This document shows positions 1-8,897 of a DNA stretch of 64,000 nucleotides, piece by piece; within the stretch, counting starts at the first letter, position 1, and each line of letters starts with the position of its first letter. Under the pieces are notes generated by a model, which made no database searches, had not been told where the DNA came from, and was given only the letters and a program-made list of their open reading frames with translations. Location of the stretch: NCBI RefSeq assembly GCF_000993785.3, contig NZ_CP009922.3, forward strand, positions 62,001 to 126,000. Reading direction: 5' to 3'. The DNA comes from Streptomyces xiamenensis. Its GTDB lineage: Bacteria > Actinomycetota > Actinomycetes > Streptomycetales > Streptomycetaceae. The position numbers and the translations under genes were made by a program.

Positions 1-63
1 GGTGCCTGGGTGATGGCCGCAGTCTTCAGCGAGTCGCCGGGCATGCGGTACTACGGGGGTTAG
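1..63 (+). CDS. C-terminal end of an unidentified protein (partial)
   Basis: The first frame is open from the window edge and ends at TAG 61-63, giving the tail WVMAAVFSESPGMRYYGG. Twenty residues are too few to assign a family. It is reported only because the frame is open at the edge, so a gene may enter from the left. The following 570 bases (64-634) hold no frame that I can support as coding. Confidence 0.25.
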   Translation, partial: GAWVMAAVFSESPGMRYYGG

Positions 64-634
64 ACGGACGGAACGGCCGCCGATCACAACGGTGGCTATG
101 GCCGCCAAGTGCCGAAAAATGACGGTCGACACTCGGCGGGGCGGAGCGTCGACCGGACATTCGTATGGATACAGCGTTCCCGGAGTTCCGGTCTGCCGGG
201 AGCCTGGTTCGGAACGGGTGATGTGATGGAGGCCCAGAGCAGGCTGGGAAGGCACATTGCTCGGCGGACCGGTAGGCCTCGTGCTGCGCCTTCGGCGTTC
301 AGGGCGATCGGAGACCGACTGCCAGGAGTACCCGCTCGTCCGCCCGGTACGGGTAGGAGCGATCGTGATCGAGGCTTGTCTGAAGCAGCCCCCTTGCTCC
401 TTATCCGCGTGGAACAGCGACAGGGTGGCGCAGTCCGTGCACTTCTCGCAGGTGCGGAACGGGCTCAGCCGGTGGAGCCCTTTCCGGGCCGGTCCTGTGT
501 ATCGCAGGCTTTCGGTGGGGAGGACCGGGTGGTCTCCCATCAGCCGCCGAAGGGTGATGACATCCGACTCGTCGTGGCGATCTCACGCCACGTTAATCAC
601 ATCGAGCAGCCGCAGGTCAGCAAGGACAGCGAGA

Positions 635-1380
635 TCAGTCGATATCGGCTTCATTTGCGAGGCCGGTCGTAAGAAGTGTGCTGTATACGAGCAGGGTTTC
701 TGCGGCCCTGAGTACAGCCGCCTACTCCTTCGCTTGGGCTTCCTCCTTCCCATCGGTACTCCTCTGAGCTTCGACGTTCCGCCAGCGCAGAGCGATCGGA
801 TAGGGATAGCGGGTGCGGATGATGAAGCCCGGATCGTCGAGTTGGGCAGCCGCAAGGGGACCGGAGCCGAGTGAGCTGGCCAGTAGCAATTATGTGCCGC
901 CTGGCCTCCTCCTGGCTTGTGTTCGTGTCGAAGACCGACGCTGCGACCGCTCTGTCGACAGGGGTTCGGCAGGGCGCAGAACGATGATGTTGCGCACAGC
1001 GACTGCAGGCAGGTCGGTCTCCTGGACCAAGGCAGCCTTCGACCGGCCGTCAAATGTCACCGAGGACAGCAGGATGTCACCGGGGCGGAGGTGAAAGCGT
1101 TCCGGTGCATCGCTCCGCCAGTCATCGGCTTCCGGATCGCGGTCCGTGATCTTCCCGCCCGGCTCGATGTGCTTCAGCGCGATGAGCCGGACAGCTCCCG
1201 GGGCGGTGGGCTCGCAGGAGCCCTCCGTCCTGCGGCGATCAATGGTCCATCCGCGGAGGACAGTGGAGAACACCGATTCGAACGGCCGGCGGTTGACCAA
1301 CGGAGGTTCTTCGTGCTGCTGGTCAGTGCAGGACAAGATCCCCCCAGGGATCGTGATGACGAGCTCCTACGACCTCGCAG
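635..1380 (-). pseudogene. decayed gene with N-6 DNA methylase / type I specificity-like C-terminal features
   Basis: One minus-strand frame reads protein-like sequence across in-frame stops: TAA at 890-892, TAG at 722-724 and TGA at 635-637. The upstream part contains RPGDILLSSVTFDGRSKAAL followed by NIIVLRP. This resembles the 'GDIL...NI.VLRP' segment found in type I specificity subunits and in the C-terminal region of some actinobacterial N-6 DNA methylases. After the first stop the frame continues with RTRYPYPIALRWRNVEA and, after the second, AAVLRAAETLLVYS. Three stops in one otherwise coherent frame mean the gene is dead. The family call is tentative; the pseudogene status is well supported. 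Confidence 0.5.
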
Positions 1381-1554
1381 GGTGCTCACCCGACAGGAGT
1401 TCGGACAGCGGCGATGAGCCGGGCACGGTCGGGCGCGAGCCGCGCAAGTGAGGCATCGAGCATCACCCGCATGATGGTTCCAGCGGAGTCCTGAATCAGG
1501 TCGGAATGCGGATGACGTTGCCGGCACTGTCTGGACCTGCGGCGGCGGGTCACG

Positions 1555-1806
<252 letters not shown>

Positions 1807-1857
1807 TGACGAACTGACCGTTCCCTTCACCACTCACCCCACGCCAGAGGAGCCCAG

Positions 1858-2629
1858 TTGAGCGAGCTGGTCAGCACCCGGATCCGCACCACAGCCGCCA
1901 AGCTCGGCCTGCCCCACCTGGCCGAGAGCCTGAACCAGTACGCCGGCCGGGCAGACGAGGCCAAGATGGGCTACCTCGACTTCCTCGATCTGGTCCTGGC
2001 CGAGGAACTCGCCATTCGTGACGACCGGCGCTTCCGCCAGAGCCTGCGGCTGTCCAAGCTGCCGCACCACGAGACGCTCGACGAGTACGACTTTTCCTTC
2101 CAGCCCGAACTCGATCCCCGCAAGATCAAGGACCTCGCCATCCTCGCCTTCGTCGAGGCCAAGGCCAATGCGGCCCTGCTGGTCCCGCCCGGGGTCGGCA
2201 AGACCCACATCGCCGTCGCGCTCCCGGTCGTCGCCTGCCGGGCCGGCTTCTCGGTCTACTTCACAACCCTCGACGACATGGTCCGCCAGCTCAAGGCCGC
2301 CGAGGCAGCAGGCCGGCTCAGCAGCAAGCTCCGCACCTACCTTCGCCCCGGCGTCCTCGTCGTCGATGAAGTCGGCTACCAGCCTCTCGAACGCGGTGAG
2401 GCGAACCTGGTGTTCCAGGTGATCTCCAAGCGCCACGAAAAGGGCTCAATCATCCTGACTTCGAACAGGACCATCAGTGAATGGGTACCACGTGTTCGGT
2501 GATGAAGTCCTCGCCACAGCCATCCTCGACCGGCTCCTGTACCACTGTGATGTCGTCTCCATCAACGGCCCCAGCTGCCGACAGAAGAGCCGGCTCGCCG
2601 CCATCGGACGCGACACCAACGTGGCCTGA
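1858..2629 (+). pseudogene. istB: IS21-family helper ATPase IstB, frameshifted
   Basis: From the TTG at 1858 the frame reads MSELVSTRIRTTAAKLGLPH and continues with typical IstB sequence, including a Walker A region PPGVGKTH and Walker B VLVVDEVGY. After SIILTSNRTISEW the frame breaks near 2480-2488. The next frame supplies the expected tail, VFGDEVLATAILDRLLYHCD, ending at TGA 2627-2629, so a single-base indel separates the halves. The P-loop reads VPPGVGKT where IstB usually has GPPGVGKT. A short upstream frame (about 1796-1861) ends in DELTVPFTTHPTPEEPS and its TGA overlaps the TTG. That fits the last residues of IstA coupled to istB; the rest of istA is missing. Confidence 0.8.
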
Positions 2630-2738
2630 CCCGCAGCGGCCGCCACCTCGTCCGGCATCCTGGAGCGGTGAGCACAACCCAACGCCTTCACTCACTTTCG
2701 TTCCCAGCCCGAGGGACGAGTCATGGGGCCCTGAGTGG

Positions 2739-3197
2739 GTGCCACTCGACGCCTTCCGCGAGCCCACGGTGGTTGAGGAGCTCGCCCAGGCTGCCTTCAT
2801 CTGGGAAAACTTCAAGGTCGACGTCAGCCTGAGGATCGGCAATGGCGACTTCTCCAACGCCGCGACCTCCGTCTGCGTTCTGGATTTTGTCCTGATGCTT
2901 CAAGCCGCAAGGGTCACGCTCCGTGAAAGCAGGCTCGCAGTGTTCGAACTGTCCGATCGACAGGGCGAATGGCACTTCACGCGGGACAAAGAACTGATCG
3001 GCTTGCGCACTCAATACGCCACCCGGAAGGGCTGGCACTTCCGCCCCGCAGAAGGGCACTGCCGGGCAGGTGAGTTCGACAGCCTGGTGGAGCAGTCCCT
3101 GAGGGACGCCCTCGCTCTGATCTTCTCGAGGCAACCTGTGACACGACAGAGCCCCTACCTACAGGCCCTCGCGAGCAACGGCTTCGATGCTGCCTGA
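2739..3197 (+). CDS. hypothetical protein of about 152 aa
   Basis: From a GTG at 2739 the frame gives a well-composed protein (EELAQAAFIWENFKVDVSL ... FSRQPVTRQSPYLQALAS) with normal high-GC codon use, ending at TGA 3195-3197. I do not recognise the family. It is a soluble alpha/beta-looking sequence with no signal peptide or membrane segment. The frame runs open upstream into the istB remnant, so the start is uncertain; no ATG lies in frame near 2700. An IS insertion may have removed the original 5' end. Confidence 0.45.
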   Translation: MPLDAFREPTVVEELAQAAFIWENFKVDVSLRIGNGDFSNAATSVCVLDFVLMLQAARVTLRESRLAVFELSDRQGEWHFTRDKELIGLRTQYATRKGWHFRPAEGHCRAGEFDSLVEQSLRDALALIFSRQPVTRQSPYLQALASNGFDAA

Positions 3198-3631
3198 GCA
3201 ACCCTGATCCGTGCTGTTGACCGGGCACGTTCCTCCGTACCTGCCTGAGCACTTCTGGAGTACACCGACAGTGTGATCGAACAGGCAAGCCAAGCCCAGT
3301 GGCTCACCGTTACCGATCACGGAAGCTGGGCCAGAGCCCCTTTGAAGTGAACGAAGCCAGCCCTCGCTCATACAGAGCCTGAGTTAGCCGTTTGGGGCGC
3401 CCGTGGGCAGCGGTCTTCCGGAGCAGGTGCGTGGTGGTGGATGTCGGCGGGGACGGGAAGCGGCGTGGGACGGTCATGCGAGGGGGTCGGGACGATGCCG
3501 GCCGGCGAGGATCCGCGTGGTCGGCCAGACAGGTCCTCGCCGCCCGCTACGGCGAGACCGCCGCCATCCGTGTCGCCGGACTCCGCCTCGCCACCTGCTT
3601 TACCCGGCCGGCGAGGCGATCCGAAAAGCGC
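3198..3631. other. 434-base stretch without a supported gene
   Basis: This lies between the hypothetical protein and the convergent oxidoreductase. Several overlapping frames are open, but none shows domain-like sequence, a ribosome binding site or consistent codon bias. I see no terminator-grade hairpin and no recognisable insertion-sequence end. It is probably degenerate DNA belonging to the same decay zone. Confidence 0.3.
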
Positions 3632-4660
3632 TCAGCCCTTCTGAGGCGAGGACGCGGTCCCGTGCGGCGGCTCGCCCAGCGGGTGCACAGCGACGGCGAT
3701 CTTGCCGCTCGGGCGCCGGCGACCCTCACCGGCGGAGCCGCCTTCCAACAGCGCGTGCGCCTGCGCGATGTCGGCCAGCGGCAGCACGGTGCCGATCACC
3801 GGACGGAGTTCTCCCCGGTCGACCAGTCGACCGAGGGCCTCAAGCTTCGCCCGGCCGGGGCTGACGAAGACGAAGTGATAGGTCGCGTTCACGCCCCACG
3901 CCGCAAGCAGATTCTGGGGCTCGGGGATGTCCACGATGGACACCACGCGGCCCCGGTCAGCGAGGACCTCCGGGCTGCGGGTGAGAGTGTCCCCACCCAC
4001 GGTGTCCAGCACGACGTCCACCCCGCCCAGCGCGCGGACCTGTGGCACGTAGTCACCGGTCGAGAAGTCGATCGCGGTGTCGGCTCCCAGCCCGGTGACG
4101 AACTCGTGGTCCCTGGCCCGCGCGGTGGTCACCACCTCGGCCCCCAGTGCGCGGGCGACCTGGACGGCGACCGAGCCGACCCCGCCCGCTCCGCCGTGCA
4201 CCAGGACCCGTTCCCCGGCCCGCACCCCGGCGCGCTCGACCAGAGCCTCCCACACCGTCACGCCCACCAGTGCGAGACCGGCTGCCTCGATGTGCGGCAG
4301 GCTCGCAGGCTTGCGGGCGACCAGGGTCTGATCGACCACGTGAAACTCGGCATAGGTTCCCTGCCCGGCGAACACCGGTGCCAGGTACCAGACCTCGTCG
4401 CCGGGCTGGAAGTCGTCCGCCCCGGGGCCGGTCCCGACCACCACGCCGGACACATCGTTGCCGATCACAGCGGGCAGCGCCACCTGGTCGCGGTAGTCAC
4501 CGCGCCGGGTCTGCAGATCGAGGGGGTTCACCGAGGTGGCCATCACACGCACCAGCACCTGCCCGGGCCCCGGAGTGGGCCTTGGCAACTCCCGGGCGGC
4601 GAAGGCGGCGTCCGCGCCACCGAAGCGGACGAGTTCCATCACATGCATCGAGGTAGACAT
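3632..4660 (-). CDS. zinc-independent MDR-family NADPH:quinone oxidoreductase
   Basis: This 342-aa medium-chain dehydrogenase/reductase is predicted to reduce quinones or enones with NADPH in the cytoplasm. An N-terminal GroES-like domain carries SVNPLDLQTRRGDY and ends near residue 130. The Rossmann nucleotide site is VLVHGGAGGVGSVAVQVA, the glycine-rich AxxGxxG of QOR/CryZ-type proteins. The cysteine/histidine ligands of zinc alcohol dehydrogenases are absent. The start is set at ATG 4660 because a promoter (-35 TTGACG 4696-4691, -10 TATGGT 4672-4667, 18-base spacer) places transcription start at about the ATG, implying a leaderless mRNA; an upstream in-frame ATG lies inside the promoter. 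It diverges from an ArsR-type regulator that probably controls it. The true substrate is unknown. Confidence 0.85.
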   Translation of the reverse strand: MSTSMHVMELVRFGGADAAFAARELPRPTPGPGQVLVRVMATSVNPLDLQTRRGDYRDQVALPAVIGNDVSGVVVGTGPGADDFQPGDEVWYLAPVFAGQGTYAEFHVVDQTLVARKPASLPHIEAAGLALVGVTVWEALVERAGVRAGERVLVHGGAGGVGSVAVQVARALGAEVVTTARARDHEFVTGLGADTAIDFSTGDYVPQVRALGGVDVVLDTVGGDTLTRSPEVLADRGRVVSIVDIPEPQNLLAAWGVNATYHFVFVSPGRAKLEALGRLVDRGELRPVIGTVLPLADIAQAHALLEGGSAGEGRRRPSGKIAVAVHPLGEPPHGTASSPQKG

Positions 4661-4666
4661 GCAGGC

Positions 4667-4715
4667 ACCATAGATTGACATATTGCTAATCGTCAATGTG
4701 ATTTTGCGCTACGAT
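4667..4715. promoter_or_regulatory. divergent promoters and ArsR operator
   Basis: A 24-base imperfect palindrome, ATTGAC at 4674-4679 and GTCAAT at 4692-4697, lies between the oxidoreductase and the ArsR gene. On the minus strand its right arm contains the -35 TTGACG, with TATGGT as -10, so a bound repressor would cover the promoter. On the plus strand TACGAT at 4710-4715 sits 6 bases before the proposed GTG start of the regulator, again giving a nearly leaderless transcript. Promoter and palindrome are read directly; their use by this regulator is inferred. Confidence 0.55.
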
Positions 4716-4721
4716 GAGCCA

Positions 4722-5030
4722 GTGATCTCGGAGGCGGAGCTGCTGGCTGTGTTCCGGGCCCTGTCCAACCCCGCCCGCCGCCAGATGCTGGTGTGGCTCA
4801 AGGAGCCGATGAGCTTCCCCGGTCAGGAGCCCGAGGACATCGAGATCGGCGTCTGTGTGACCGACATCCAGCGGCGTTCGGGCCTGAGCCAGCCGACCAC
4901 CTCGCAGTACCTCGCGATGCTCCGGCAAGCAGGACTGGTGATCGCCACCCGGCGGGGAAAGTGGACCTATTACCGCCGCGACGAGGCGAACATCGCCCGC
5001 CTCTTGGAAACCCTTCGCGACGTCTTTTAA
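4722..5030 (+). CDS. ArsR-family winged-helix repressor
   Basis: This is a protein of about 102 aa with the ArsR/SmtB layout. It opens with VFRALSNPARRQMLVWLKE, carries a recognition-helix region RRSGLSQPTTSQYLAMLRQA, and follows with the wing sequence RRGKWTYYRRDE. A single internal Cys (in IGVCVTD) precedes the HTH, so a metal-thiolate site of the CxC type is not evident. An insert containing FPGQEPEDIEI lengthens the loop before the HTH. GTG 4722 is chosen because the TTG at 4683 falls inside the operator. The gene diverges from the quinone oxidoreductase and probably represses both genes in response to an electrophile or quinone. Confidence 0.85.
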   Translation: MISEAELLAVFRALSNPARRQMLVWLKEPMSFPGQEPEDIEIGVCVTDIQRRSGLSQPTTSQYLAMLRQAGLVIATRRGKWTYYRRDEANIARLLETLRDVF

Positions 5031-5124
5031 ACTCGGCGTTCAACATCACCGGTTCACTCGACCCGCTGATCTCGTGTTCTTCGAGGGGCAGCAGGACATC
5101 TTTCACCCTTCGAGGCGTCGAGCA

Positions 5125-5383
5125 ACATCGCCTGAAGGAACGGCCGCCACGGCTGTGCGGACGCGCTCTTCGGCTCACCGACGCGGTGCTGCGCGCGGAC
5201 GGGCCGGTAAGAACCCTGGTCGAGCTCTCCTGGGCGGTCGAGCACCGGCGCGGGCACGATGCGCTGTACGCGGCCCTGGATCATGGCCGACTGGAGCCGA
5301 CAAGGTTGCGCCGCGCGCCGGCGGATCTGCCGCCGCCGAGGGCGGCAGACGGGCGGATCGTGCTCGCCCTGGACGTCTCGCAG
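5125..5383 (+). pseudogene. N-terminal fragment of an NF041680/IS701-like DDE transposase
   Basis: The frame reads LRLTDAVLRADGPVRTLVEL, then EHRRGHDALYAALDHGRLEP and ADLPPPRAADGRIVLALDVS. This matches the conserved start of the large actinobacterial NF041680-type transposases, which continue from '..LAVDVSPWLRPDA'. Here homology stops after DVS, immediately before the tail of an acyl-CoA ligase on the other strand. The piece is truncated at both ends and cannot be functional. Confidence 0.6.
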
Positions 5384-5400
5384 CGCCACTTTCCGGTCTG

Positions 5401-5735
5401 TCAGTGGCGCGCGATCCGCACCAGGGCGTCCAGTGCGCTCACCCCGGAGCCGGCAAGCCCCAACAAGAGCGGGTTGACCTCCGCCTCGAGCACATCGGGC
5501 CGGTCCACCGCGAGTCGGAACAGGACGACGATCACCTGAGCGAGGGCGTCGACATCGGCTTCTGGCGCACCTCGGTAGCCGTCCAGCACGGCCAGTCCCT
5601 CGACCCCACGGACCATTTCCAGCGCCGTGTCGTGATCGACCGGGGCGAGGCTCACGGCGGAGTCGGCGTACAGCTCAGCGGGGACTCCTCCGGTGGACAG
5701 CACCACGATCGGCCGACATCGGCCCTCCTGAATGC
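5401..5735 (-). pseudogene. C-terminal fragment of an ADP-forming acyl-CoA ligase (ATP-grasp)
   Basis: The minus-strand frame from about 5735 reads PIVVLSTGGVPAELYADSAV, then LAPVDHDTALEMVRGVEGL, DGYRGAPEADVDALAQVIVV and DVLEAEVNPLLL, ending at TGA 5401-5403. These are the last roughly 100 residues of the acetate/acyl-CoA synthetase (NDP-forming) beta part, whose C-terminus normally contains 'RG.P..D..AL...' and 'E.E.NPL'. Most of the enzyme is missing and a frame change near 5710 removes the link upstream. The transposase remnant that abuts the end suggests an insertion or deletion event. Confidence 0.65.
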
Positions 5736-5842
5736 TGTTCTCTTCGCACCATCACTGCGGCGGCGCTTCGATTGTTGGTCCGATCCGTAGCGGGCGTTGA
5801 CGTGCGGATGCGAGCGGTGCCCGCAGCTCGGGGTCACCGTTT

Positions 5843-6319
5843 CTACAGGAACTCCTCTGGCTCGCCGGCGAGTTTGGCGGCGATGCGGCCGAGGGCCGCG
5901 AGCTCTTGGGGATCGAGCTGGTCGACGAAGTGGCGCCGCACCGATGCGACATGAGTGGGAGCGGCTTGCCGGAGTGTGTCCAGTCCCCTCTCGGTGAGAA
6001 CGAGGAGGCAGCCCCTGCCGTCAGCCGGGTCCGGTGCACGGCGGAGGAGCCCACGTGCCTCCATGCGGGTGGCTTGGCGGGACAAACGGCTTCGAGACCA
6101 CCCCATCTTGGCGGCCTGCTCACGCAGGGTGCTCGTGCCGTCGGTGCGCTCGGACAGGGTGCTGAGCACCTCGTAGTCGGGTTCGGACAGCCCGAGTTCG
6201 GCCAGGTCCTGTGCGGTGCGGGCCTGCACGGCGGTCACCATGCGGCGGTATGCCCTCCAGGCGCGCTCTTCTTCCGGACCGAGCCAGCGGGTAGCACTGC
6301 CAGACGCTCTCGTTGACAT
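5843..6319 (-). CDS. MarR-family transcriptional regulator
   Basis: This is a 158-aa regulator with the family fold: dimerisation helix (RAWRAYRRMVTAVQART), HTH with MGWSRSRLSRQATRMEARGL, and wing residues RAPDPADGRGCLLVLTERG. It ends with the usual amphipathic C-terminal helices. MarR proteins repress by binding palindromes and release on binding phenolics or oxidation; a Cys (DGRGC) lies in the wing. The gene is head-to-head with the FMN-reductase/GNAT fusion with only 30 bases between start codons, so it most likely controls itself and that gene. Confidence 0.9.
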   Translation of the reverse strand: MSTRASGSATRWLGPEEERAWRAYRRMVTAVQARTAQDLAELGLSEPDYEVLSTLSERTDGTSTLREQAAKMGWSRSRLSRQATRMEARGLLRRAPDPADGRGCLLVLTERGLDTLRQAAPTHVASVRRHFVDQLDPQELAALGRIAAKLAGEPEEFL

Positions 6320-6358
6320 GTAATCAACTTACCAGCTAGCTTCATTTCCATGTCAACG
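6311..6358. promoter_or_regulatory. interlocked leaderless divergent promoters
   Basis: CGTTGACATG at 6311-6320 and CATGTCAACG at 6349-6358 form a perfect 10-base inverted repeat that includes both start codons. For the plus-strand gene, TTGACA 6313-6318 and TAGCTT 6337-6342 are 18 bases apart and place +1 at the ATG of 6350. For the minus-strand MarR gene, TTGACA 6356-6351 and TAAGTT 6331-6326 are 19 apart and place +1 near its ATG at 6319. Each gene's first codons therefore form the other gene's -35 box. A MarR dimer could bind the repeat or the centre. Confidence 0.6.
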
Positions 6359-7414
6359 ACAACACTGCGCGTTCTCGTACTGACCTGCAGTACTCGTCCC
6401 GGCGCGCTGGGCCCGGCAGTCGGCACATGGCTGACCGAGACGCTCGCACCGAGCGCACTCACACTGGATGTGGCCCTCACGCCGCTGGCCCTCGGCGATA
6501 TGCAGCTGCCCTTTCTGGACGAGGAGGAGCACCCCTCGACCGGCATCTACCACCGCGCGCACACGCGCCGGTGGAGCGCGATCGTCGATGAGGCCGACGG
6601 CTTCATCGTCGTGACACCGGAGTACAACTACGGGATGCCCGCGACCCTGAAGAACGCGCTCGATTACCTTGGCCCGGAGTGGGCCTGGAAGCCCGTCGGG
6701 TTCGTCAGCTACGGCAACACCTCGGCGGGCACGCGAGCGGTCCAGCACGCCAAGCAGGTGATGACGACCCTTCGCCTCGTCCCCCTGGGCTCGACCGTCG
6801 CGATCCGGATCGCGGACGCGACGCGAGAGGGCCGCTTCCACCCCGGGGCGCCCTTCGGCGACGCCGCCCAGGGGCTGCTTGCGGAACTGGTGCGGGTCGC
6901 TCACGCCCTGACCCCGCTGCGCGAGCGCGGGCGCGCGAGCGCGGTGGCAGGACCCGTCGCCGGCTCGTACGCACGGCGCCTCACCCCGGGCGACGCGCCG
7001 CAGGTAACGGTGCTGCAGCGCTGCTGCTGGGCCGAGGAGGCGGTTGCCAACAGCACCCTCGCGATACCGGCCCTGCACGAGTCGCCCCACGAGGTGCGCA
7101 CATGGCTGGCCGACTGGCACGCAACGGGCCTGTGGCAGGACGGGCGGCTTCTCGGGATGGTACGGACGCGTCGCAGCGGCGATGACCTGAACGTGGGGCG
7201 GCTCGCAGTCGTCCCCGACCTGCGCGGACTCGGTCTGGGCCGATGGCTGCTTCGCATGGCTGAGTCAGCCGGGCAGGGCTGCCGGCGTATCGTCCTGTCC
7301 ACCGGCGCCGCCAGCAGCCGGAACATCACCCTTTACGAGAGTCAGGGGTATGCTCCGCTTCCCGGGGCAGCGGACGACGGCGTGGTCCACCTCGCCAAAA
7401 CTGTCCGTGCCTGA
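6350..7414 (+). CDS. fusion of NADPH-dependent FMN reductase and GNAT acetyltransferase
   Basis: This is a 354-aa two-domain cytoplasmic protein. Residues about 5-190 are a flavodoxin-like FMN_red domain with the family hallmark TPEYNYGMPATLKNALDYL, which binds FMN, and VSYGNTSAGTRAVQ. Residues about 225-350 are a GNAT fold with the acetyl-CoA loop VVPDLRGLGLGRWLL (an RxxGxG-type motif) and a C-terminal NITLYESQGYAP. The linker near residue 205-220 is basic. Each domain is common alone, but the fusion is unusual. Together they could reduce a nitro or quinone group and then N-acetylate the resulting amine; that coupling is inference. Control is likely by the divergent MarR repressor. The frame is continuous and shows no sign of an accidental fusion. 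Confidence 0.85.
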   Translation: MSTTTLRVLVLTCSTRPGALGPAVGTWLTETLAPSALTLDVALTPLALGDMQLPFLDEEEHPSTGIYHRAHTRRWSAIVDEADGFIVVTPEYNYGMPATLKNALDYLGPEWAWKPVGFVSYGNTSAGTRAVQHAKQVMTTLRLVPLGSTVAIRIADATREGRFHPGAPFGDAAQGLLAELVRVAHALTPLRERGRASAVAGPVAGSYARRLTPGDAPQVTVLQRCCWAEEAVANSTLAIPALHESPHEVRTWLADWHATGLWQDGRLLGMVRTRRSGDDLNVGRLAVVPDLRGLGLGRWLLRMAESAGQGCRRIVLSTGAASSRNITLYESQGYAPLPGAADDGVVHLAKTVRA

Positions 7415-7965
7415 GTGCTACTGGTCCGTACCCGCCCGGCTTCAACTTCCGCCTCGAACATGCTGAAGAGCTTGCTCACACGCGGGTGGGCACGGAGGAA
7501 CTCCTCCAGTGTGCGCGGGCGCCGACCGGTCAGCTCCTGTACGTCCTCGGTCAGATGGGCGAGGCCGCCGGCCGCCATGTCCGCCCACAGAGCCAGCAGC
7601 TCCGCGACGAAACGTTCCGGCAGCCCGTTGGCCCGCAGCCCGGCGGCGGCCTGTGCGGGCGGGACGTCGTGGTAGGTGATACCGAGCGGCTCGGCGATCT
7701 CGCCATGGGTCAACGCCTCGGGACCGGTGAGTACCTAAGTCCGGCCCGCGCCCACCTCCCCGGTCAGCGGTACGGCGGCGGACACGGCGATGTCGTACGC
7801 GTCGATGTAGGCCACCCGCCCCGTGCCGTACGGTCCGGCGATCCGGCCTTCGGCGGCCATCCCTCCGTCCCCGGTCACCATGTTCTGCAGGAAAGCGCCG
7901 CCGCCTGGCTGCACGGCCGGGTGCCGCGCGAGCAAACCGACCGCCTTCTCGCCGTCTCCCTCGCC
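7342..7965 (-). pseudogene. NmrA/SDR-type NAD(P)-binding protein, broken by a nonsense codon
   Basis: The minus-strand frame reads GGAFLQNMVTGDGGMAAEGR, GRVAYIDAYDIAVSAAVPLTG, a TAG at 7735-7737, and then in the same frame VLTGPEALTHGEIAEPLG and YHDVPPAQAAAGLRANGLPE. This is the C-terminal two thirds of an NmrA-like atypical SDR, where 'Y.LTGPE.LT..E.A' normally follows; the stop replaces the Tyr codon. The N-terminal Rossmann part is missing and the frame is closed upstream by a stop at 7966-7968. The readable tail overlaps the end of the FMN-reductase fusion gene and is not part of the original protein. Confidence 0.7.
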
Positions 7966-8084
7966 CTACTCGCCCCTCGGGCACATGACCGTAGGTGACC
8001 AGATCACCGGGGAAGGAGCCGGGACACATGGCACCACCGGTGCGGGTGCGACCACCCGAAAGCCGCGACGGTGTCAGCTGTCCC

Positions 8085-8897
8085 TCAGGTCTGCCGACGC
8101 AGCAGGTTCAGATCGGAGCCCCAGGAGTCCAGGAGCTGATCGTGACCGGCCTGGCGGGCTGCCTCTTCGATATCGGTGAACAGTGAGCGCTGCGTGTCCG
8201 GATCGCCGTCGGCGATGATGCGCAGGAGGGTGTTCAGCAGGTGGTCAACCTCCCACTGCGGTCCGCTCAACGGATACCGCTCCAGCTCCCACCGGAGGTA
8301 CTTGTTGTAGGGCCTCACGCGCTGATGCAGTGCGAAGAGCACCTCCAGCGCGAACGGCACGCTCTCGGCGGCATCGAGGTGACTCATGGCGGCGCGGCCG
8401 TCACGGTGGCTCTTCAGTGATCGGAATGTCTGGTTGACGTAGGCATCGAGGTATCCGTTGGCCGCATTCCACGCTTCCTCGAGGCCCAGCCTCCGCTTCC
8501 TGTCGAGGATCTCGGCGATCGTCCCGTCGAGCCGGTCGAGCAGCACACGCGCGTGCACATAGGCATACCGTTGCCAGCCTTGCGGGTCGCCGGGTAGCCC
8601 GCGAATCAGGAAGTCCGCGAGGGGCATGACCACGATGTCAAGGTGCTCGGAGCGGAAACCGTCGAGCTCACGTACTGCGGAATGACCCTGATCCTGTGTG
8701 ATGACATGAACGTCGTAGTCGGAGTGCCCAGTCGTCATGCCGTCGTGTGCCTGCGATCCGCTGAGGACCAGCCCGACAACGGCGGGATCCACCTCGGCCC
8801 GGGACACGAAGGCAGCCACCGTCGCCTCGGGTGTGGCGCCGCGAGACGGAGGGGCGGAGGAGGCGGGCGTGATGTCGTTCACCGCGATGATCTCCAT
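8085..8897 (-). CDS. nucleotidyltransferase-domain protein
   Basis: This 270-aa protein of the pol-beta nucleotidyltransferase fold has near its N-terminus VVGLVLSGSQAHDGMTTGHS followed by DYDVHVI. The GS motif and paired Asp (SDYDV) are the catalytic signature of aminoglycoside-type NTases and kin. A third Asp lies in EHLDIVVMPL. The rest is helical, including YVNQTFRSLKSHRDGRAA and LEVLFALHQRVRPYNKYLRW, as in the helical domain of antibiotic or minimal NTases. ATG 8897 is the first start inside the conserved region; the frame is open far upstream without family sequence. The substrate is unknown, and antibiotic adenylylation is only one possibility. Confidence 0.75.
   Translation of the reverse strand: MEIIAVNDITPASSAPPSRGATPEATVAAFVSRAEVDPAVVGLVLSGSQAHDGMTTGHSDYDVHVITQDQGHSAVRELDGFRSEHLDIVVMPLADFLIRGLPGDPQGWQRYAYVHARVLLDRLDGTIAEILDRKRRLGLEEAWNAANGYLDAYVNQTFRSLKSHRDGRAAMSHLDAAESVPFALEVLFALHQRVRPYNKYLRWELERYPLSGPQWEVDHLLNTLLRIIADGDPDTQRSLFTDIEEAARQAGHDQLLDSWGSDLNLLRRQT

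Noticed and set aside
3392..4678. 428-codon plus-strand frame opposite the quinone oxidoreductase
   Set aside because: The minus strand encodes a complete MDR protein with an AGGVGS nucleotide loop. The plus frame is low complexity.
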